A stretch of DNA of 33,785 nt from Candidatus Parcubacteria bacterium. Its GTDB lineage: Bacteria > Patescibacteriota > Patescibacteriia > UBA1558 > GWA2-36-10. A program made the translations under genes and the position numbers. Below, piece by piece: positions 30,259 to 33,785 of this stretch (the first letter of the stretch is position 1; the number at the start of each line of letters is the position of its first letter). The stretch is taken from the NCBI GenBank assembly GCA_003599205.1, contig QZJA01000006.1, forward strand, positions 1 through 33,785. Reading direction: 5' to 3'. A model generated the notes under the pieces. It ran no database searches. It worked only from the letters and a program-made list of their open reading frames with translations, and had not been told where the DNA came from.

Positions 30259-30793
30259 AGTAATACTTGGTTTTACTGGTTTGATAGCCTGTGGCAAAGG
30301 TACGGCGGCCAAATATTTTAAAGACAAGTACAATGCTGATACTTTTCGTTTTTCTACAATGTTAAGAGACGTACTTGATCGTTTGTATTTGCCCCAGTCT
30401 AGAGAAAATTTTCAAATTCTTTCCCCACTACTTAGAGAGACTTTTGGTCAGGACATCATGGCGAAAGTAATAGCCGAAGATGTCAAAAAATCTAAAGCAG
30501 ATATAATAGTCATTGATGGAATGAGGCGTCCAGCTGACATAGAATATCTTCGTAATGTGCCAGGTTTTAGGATGGTAGCCATAGATGTTGATATGCGTAC
30601 TCGTTATGAGCGTTTGGTGAAGCGTGGAGAAAATACAGATGACACTAGTAAGACTTTTGAACAATTTCAAAAGGAGCATGAAGCAGAAACTGAAATATAT
30701 ATTCCAGAGCTTATGAAACAGGCCGATGTTACTATCGATAATAACGGTTCGGTTGAGGATTTTTATAAACAATTAGATAAATTGATTAAGTAG
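30245..30793 (+). CDS. P-loop nucleotide kinase-like protein
   Basis: A 182-residue protein of the P-loop kinase fold. Walker A GLIACGKGT (12-20, Lys18); a DGMRRPADIEYL segment (~98-109) in the place of the Walker B/base-binding region; and an RTRYERLVKRGENTDD lid-like stretch (~118-133). It resembles deoxynucleoside monophosphate kinases and dephospho-CoA kinases, and I cannot decide between them. Position between dCMP deaminase and a thymidylate-synthase-family gene, with overlap on one side and 3 bases on the other, favours a dNMP substrate. A separate thymidylate kinase is encoded at 33046, so this one probably serves another nucleotide. Confidence 0.75.
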   Translation: MAKNKVILGFTGLIACGKGTAAKYFKDKYNADTFRFSTMLRDVLDRLYLPQSRENFQILSPLLRETFGQDIMAKVIAEDVKKSKADIIVIDGMRRPADIEYLRNVPGFRMVAIDVDMRTRYERLVKRGENTDDTSKTFEQFQKEHEAETEIYIPELMKQADVTIDNNGSVEDFYKQLDKLIK

Positions 30794-30796
30794 CGT

Positions 30797-31705
30797 ATGA
30801 AACAATACCTTGATATCCTCAAAAAAATAAAAGATGAAGGCAATGATCGTGGTGATAGAACTGGTGTCGGTACGCGCAGTATTTTTGGTGCACAGATGAG
30901 ATTTGATTTGAGTCAGGGTTATCCTTTAGTTACGACCAAGAAAATGTTTTTGCGAGGAATTATACACGAGCTTCTTTGGATGTTGAGAGGGGAGACAAAT
31001 GTTAGGTATTTAGTTGAGAATGATGTCCATATTTGGGATGCTTGGCCTTATGCTGTTTATCTTCAAGTCAAAGAGGGGTCGGGTCAAGAAGCACTCTCTC
31101 AGGAAGATTTTGTAAATAAAATAAAAGAAAGTAAAAGTTTTGCTCGTGAGTGGGGTGATCTTGGGCCAGTGTATGGTAAACAGTGGCGTCGTTGGCTTGG
31201 TCCAGGTGGTAAAGAGATAGATCAAATCGCTATTGCTATTGATCAGATAAAAAATGATCCCGGCTCAAGACGCATCATTGTTAGTGCTTGGAATACCGGT
31301 GAATTACAAATGTTGATTAAAGGCAAAAGAACAGCACCACCACCATGTCCAAGTTTTTTCCAATTTTATGTTAATAATGGCAAGCTTTCTTGTCATTTAT
31401 ATCAGAGGAGTGCTGATGTATTTTTGGGAGTGCCGTTTGATATTGCTAGCTATTCACTGCTTACAATGATGATGGCGCAAGTTACTGGGTTGAAGCCTGG
31501 GGATTTTGTGATATCTTTTGGCGATATTCATATTTATAAGAATCATTTTGAGCAAGTTGATGAGCAATTGAAACGTGAGCCGTTAGCATTGCCGACAATG
31601 AAGATAAATTCAGAAGTAAAAGATATTGATAGCTTTAAGTTTGAAGATTTTGAATTGTTAAATTATAAATCTCACCCTTCTATTAAAGCACAAATTGCCG
31701 TATAA
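30797..31705 (+). CDS. thyA: Thymidylate-synthase-family enzyme with Asp at the pyrimidine-specificity site
   Basis: A 302-residue protein of the ThyA fold, complete to the C-terminal SHPSIKAQIAV. Conserved residues: DRTGVGTRS, GDLGPVYGKQWRRW, DPGSRRIIVSAWN, catalytic Cys184, YQRSADVFLG, GDIHIYKNH. Two positions differ from dUMP-specific enzymes. The Cys-His of the PCH motif is Cys-Pro (C184-P185). The invariant Asn that reads O4 and N3 of uracil (Asn177 in E. coli, in PFNIASY) is Asp215 (PFDIASY). Asp at this site is the hallmark of dCMP hydroxymethylases, and an Asn-to-Asp change turns thymidylate synthase toward dCMP methylation. DHFR follows after 3 bases. Product: dTMP, or 5-methyl- or hydroxymethyl-dCMP. 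Confidence 0.88.
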   Translation: MKQYLDILKKIKDEGNDRGDRTGVGTRSIFGAQMRFDLSQGYPLVTTKKMFLRGIIHELLWMLRGETNVRYLVENDVHIWDAWPYAVYLQVKEGSGQEALSQEDFVNKIKESKSFAREWGDLGPVYGKQWRRWLGPGGKEIDQIAIAIDQIKNDPGSRRIIVSAWNTGELQMLIKGKRTAPPPCPSFFQFYVNNGKLSCHLYQRSADVFLGVPFDIASYSLLTMMMAQVTGLKPGDFVISFGDIHIYKNHFEQVDEQLKREPLALPTMKINSEVKDIDSFKFEDFELLNYKSHPSIKAQIAV

Positions 31706-31708
31706 ATT

Positions 31709-32200
31709 ATGGAAAATAAAAAAACTACAATTAGCTTGATTGCGGCAGTTGCCAAAGATCGCGGTATTGGTTATAAAAATAAATTATTAATTCATTTGCC
31801 ACCTGATTTGAAGCACTTCAAAGCAATCACCAGCGGTCATAGTGTGATCATGGGTCAGACTACCTATGAATCTATGGGTGGTGCTTTGCCCAATCGGACC
31901 AATATTATTTTGACCAATGACCCAAATTTTAAAGCACCTGGTTGTGTAATTTTACGTTCTTTAGAAGAAGCTTTAGATTATATTGAAAAGAGTAAAGAGG
32001 ATGAAGTATTTTTTATTGGTGGTGCTTCAGTGTATAGACAGTCTATCAAATATGCTGACAAATTATATCTGACTGTGATTGATCAAGAGTTTGAAGCTGA
32101 TACATTTTTTCCGGATTACTCTGATTTTAAAGTCATAGCTGAGTCAGAAATTCAGGAATATAATAATGTTAAATTTAAGTATTTAGAATTAAGTAAATAA
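31709..32200 (+). CDS. folA: Dihydrofolate reductase
   Basis: A 163-residue enzyme that regenerates tetrahydrofolate after thymidylate synthase. Motifs: ISLIAAVAKDRGIGYKNKLL, PPDLKHFKAITSGHSVIMGQTTYESMG (~31-57), NRTNIILT and EVFFIGGASVYRQSIKYADKLYLTVID. The usual L-P-W before the substrate Asp region reads LIHLPPDL, so the conserved Trp is replaced by His; Asp and Phe are kept. It lies 3 bases after the ThyA-family gene, and this pairing means the upstream enzyme probably oxidises methylene-THF to DHF, as a methylating (not hydroxymethylating) enzyme does. Confidence 0.93.
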   Translation: MENKKTTISLIAAVAKDRGIGYKNKLLIHLPPDLKHFKAITSGHSVIMGQTTYESMGGALPNRTNIILTNDPNFKAPGCVILRSLEEALDYIEKSKEDEVFFIGGASVYRQSIKYADKLYLTVIDQEFEADTFFPDYSDFKVIAESEIQEYNNVKFKYLELSK

Positions 32201-32205
32201 AATAT

Positions 32206-32610
32206 ATGAGTGTAGAAGTGCCAGAAGAATTTCGACCAGAAAATCAGGGGGAAAAGCCAAAAGATAAGGATCCTGTGGTTGAAAAATATTTAGTTTTTTT
32301 TAGGCGCTTGAAAGATGGCTATAGCAACGAGATCCCAAAAGATCTGGTTCATAGTACTAGTGAAAGTAGTAGATTCAAGGTAAGAAAGGGTTGGTTTACA
32401 GCCTTGATTACTCAGCTGGAAATGTTTAGAGAAGACTATTTGACTGATTCTCTTGATAGTCGGTCAGAGCCACTGGTTGCTGATGTGAGAAATTTTGTTG
32501 CTAGTTATACTAGCGAAGATTTTAAATTTTTAGACAGAGTCAGAGCAGAAGATATAGAAGCGGGTGATGCTATTTTGGATAAAGTTATTTCTTATTTAGA
32601 AAATTTATAA
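32206..32610 (+). CDS. Hypothetical protein in the pyrimidine operon
   Basis: A 134-residue soluble protein that I do not recognise. The N terminus is disordered and charged (VPEEFRPENQGEKPKDKDP). The rest is predicted helical, with KYLVFFRRLKDGYSNEIPKDLV, KGWFTALITQLEMFREDYL and DRVRAEDIEAGDAILDKVISYLENL. There is no Cys, signal peptide or membrane segment. It lies 5 bases after folA and 4 before dut, so it is in the operon and may support nucleotide metabolism, but nothing in the sequence shows how. Confidence 0.65.
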   Translation: MSVEVPEEFRPENQGEKPKDKDPVVEKYLVFFRRLKDGYSNEIPKDLVHSTSESSRFKVRKGWFTALITQLEMFREDYLTDSLDSRSEPLVADVRNFVASYTSEDFKFLDRVRAEDIEAGDAILDKVISYLENL

Positions 32611-32614
32611 CAGG

Positions 32615-33037
32615 ATGAATATAAAATTTAAAAAAATAAACGACAAAGCTACTACGCCAACCTTTGGTTCAAAACACAGCGCAGCTATGGATTTTTATTC
32701 TTGTCAGGATGTGGAATTACAGCCCGGTGACTATACTTTGGTTGAAACGGGGATAGTTGTAGAAATACCAGAAGGTTACTGGGGTAATATTCGCGACCGT
32801 TCTGGTTTGGCAGCTAAACACGCTATTCATACTCTAGCCGGTGTGATTGATTCAGATTATCGGGGAGAAATAAAAATAGTTTTGATTAATTTAAGTAAAG
32901 AAACTTATAATATAAAAATTGGTGATAGGATAGCACAGATGATAATCTCCAAGCATGAGAGCCCAATGCTAGAAGAAGTAAGTGAATTAGAGGATACAGA
33001 TAGGGGTGAGGGAAGTTTTGGTTCAACTGGTTATTAA
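32615..33037 (+). CDS. dut: dUTP diphosphatase
   Basis: A 140-residue trimeric dUTPase that hydrolyses dUTP to dUMP and PPi. All five motifs are visible: SAAMDFYS (~23-30), RDRSGLAAKHAIHTLAGVIDSDYRGEI-type motifs 2 and 3 (~60-90), RIAQMIISK (~104-112) and the C-terminal arm RGEGSFGSTGY (~130-140). The catalytic Asp and Tyr of GVIDSDYRGE are intact. It supplies dUMP and keeps uracil out of DNA. CAGGATG context gives a weak Shine-Dalgarno site; the gene is 4 bases from its upstream neighbour. Confidence 0.96.
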   Translation: MNIKFKKINDKATTPTFGSKHSAAMDFYSCQDVELQPGDYTLVETGIVVEIPEGYWGNIRDRSGLAAKHAIHTLAGVIDSDYRGEIKIVLINLSKETYNIKIGDRIAQMIISKHESPMLEEVSELEDTDRGEGSFGSTGY

Positions 33038-33045
33038 TTTTATAT

Positions 33046-33720
33046 ATGAAAGGAAAATTTATTGTGATTGACGGAACTGATGGTTCTGGCAAAGCAACAC
33101 AGGTGAAAATTTTGGAAGAACGTTTGAAAAAAGAAGGCCACGATGTGGTAGTGGTTGATTTTCCTCGTTATGGCAATCCGTCAGCTTTTTTTGTGACCAA
33201 ATACTTAAACGGCGAGTATGGTCAGGCTGAGGATGTGGGAGCCAAACGTGGCTCTTTGTTTTATGCTCTGGATCGCTATGACGCCAAATTTCAAATGGAA
33301 AAGGATTTGGCCGAGGGCAAGATTATTTTGGCCAATCGTTATGTATCGGCTAATATGGGGCATCAGGGTGGCAAAATCTCTGATCCCGATAAGCGAGTGG
33401 AATTTCTCAAGTGGCTCTATGAATTGGAATACGAGATTTTGGGTATTCCCAAGCCTGACGCCAATATTATTCTCCATGTTTCCGCCAAAATCAGTCAGGA
33501 GCTAGTGGACAAAAAGGGCCATCGAGATTATGTCGGCGGTGAAAAAAGAGATTTGCACGAAGCTGATATCAAACATCTGCAAATGGCTGAGCAAACTTAT
33601 CTGTGGGTTACTGATAATTATCCGGAATTTTTTTTGGTAGAATGTGTCAAAGATGATCAAATCATGACTAGAGAAGAAATTCATGAATTGATTTGGGCAA
33701 AAGTGAAAGAATTGATATAA
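33046..33720 (+). CDS. tmk: Thymidylate kinase
   Basis: A 224-residue P-loop kinase that converts dTMP to dTDP. P-loop GTDGSGKAT (10-18), DFPRYGNPSA with the conserved Asp-x-x-Arg-Tyr, LFYALDRYDAK, ILANRYVSANMGHQG (the DRY motif reads NRY) and a lid segment KKGHRDYVGGEKRDLHEAD (~155-173). Lys-Ala at P-loop positions usually Lys-Ser/Gly-Thr is still compatible with function. It is last in the pyrimidine series; gatB starts 7 bases later. Confidence 0.93.
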   Translation: MKGKFIVIDGTDGSGKATQVKILEERLKKEGHDVVVVDFPRYGNPSAFFVTKYLNGEYGQAEDVGAKRGSLFYALDRYDAKFQMEKDLAEGKIILANRYVSANMGHQGGKISDPDKRVEFLKWLYELEYEILGIPKPDANIILHVSAKISQELVDKKGHRDYVGGEKRDLHEADIKHLQMAEQTYLWVTDNYPEFFLVECVKDDQIMTREEIHELIWAKVKELI

Positions 33721-33727
33721 TGTATCT

Positions 33728-33785
33728 ATGGCAAAATACGAAACAATTATTGGGTTAGAGATACACTTGCAACTCAAAACCAAGA
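33728..33785 (+). CDS. gatB: Asp/Glu-tRNA amidotransferase subunit B, 3' truncated by the window
   Basis: Only the first 19 codons are present, MAKYETIIGLEIHLQLKTK. The segment YETIIGLEIHLQLKT is the highly conserved start of GatB, the subunit that activates and amidates Glu-tRNA(Gln) or Asp-tRNA(Asn). It begins 7 bases after tmk and appears to be the next gene of the same transcript, 12 kb away from gatC-gatA. Confidence 0.88.
   Translation, partial: MAKYETIIGLEIHLQLKTK

Noticed and set aside
1..33785. CRISPR arrays, insertion sequences, integrases or prophage genes
   Set aside because: No regularly spaced direct repeats, transposase motifs or phage structural genes other than fibre-like repeats were seen.

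Overview
The window looks like a chromosomal segment of a Patescibacteria (CPR) bacterium, probably Parcubacteria-like. This is inferred from the AT-rich sequence, very compact gene packing, few Shine-Dalgarno sites, standard stop codons including TGA, and a type IV pilus locus beside a small housekeeping set. No taxonomic search was possible.

Layout. (1) 1-4560: three secreted or surface proteins: two paralogues with tail-fibre-like GIG repeats and one large Cys- and Trp-rich protein. (2) 4568-17414: a type IV pilus locus: pilM, pilN, pilO, a PilP-like protein, pilB, a lone receiver domain, a degenerate PilT-like protein, pilC, the major pilin with a structured leader, a pilin-like protein without a cleavage motif, the prepilin peptidase and four minor pilin-type genes. 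(3) 17423-23356: ligA, a membrane protein, gatC-gatA, a DsbA-type protein and lgt. (4) 23336-24107: a tRNA-Asp(GTC) locus in which an intact tRNA is nested inside a second tRNA-Asp-like sequence whose four loops all carry insertions, then a zinc-ribbon ORF without a normal start codon. (5) 24144-25663: small genes (unknown, zinc ribbon, DUF378, VanZ-like) with clear promoters and terminators. (6) 25661-27732, minus strand: smpB, ssrA (tmRNA), then infC-rpmI-rplT; infC seems to start at AUA. (7) 27726-27923: an orphan structured RNA with its own promoter and terminator, divergent from smpB. (8) 27940-33785: yigZ-like and ygjP-like genes, an inositol-monophosphatase-family gene, then a dCMP deaminase / P-loop kinase / thymidylate-synthase-family / DHFR / unknown / dUTPase / thymidylate kinase cluster running into gatB.

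How the genes fit together. The pilus locus has the assembly platform, extension motor, pilins and processing peptidase. The DsbA-type enzyme could oxidise the Cys-rich surface protein and minor pilins. The last cluster is a pyrimidine deoxynucleotide module, but its thymidylate-synthase-family enzyme has Asp where dUMP-specific enzymes have Asn, which predicts use of dCMP.

Best leads: the tRNA-within-tRNA locus, the Asp-type thymidylate synthase homologue, the orphan RNA that shares a -35 element with smpB, and the PilT homologue that has lost its ATPase residues.
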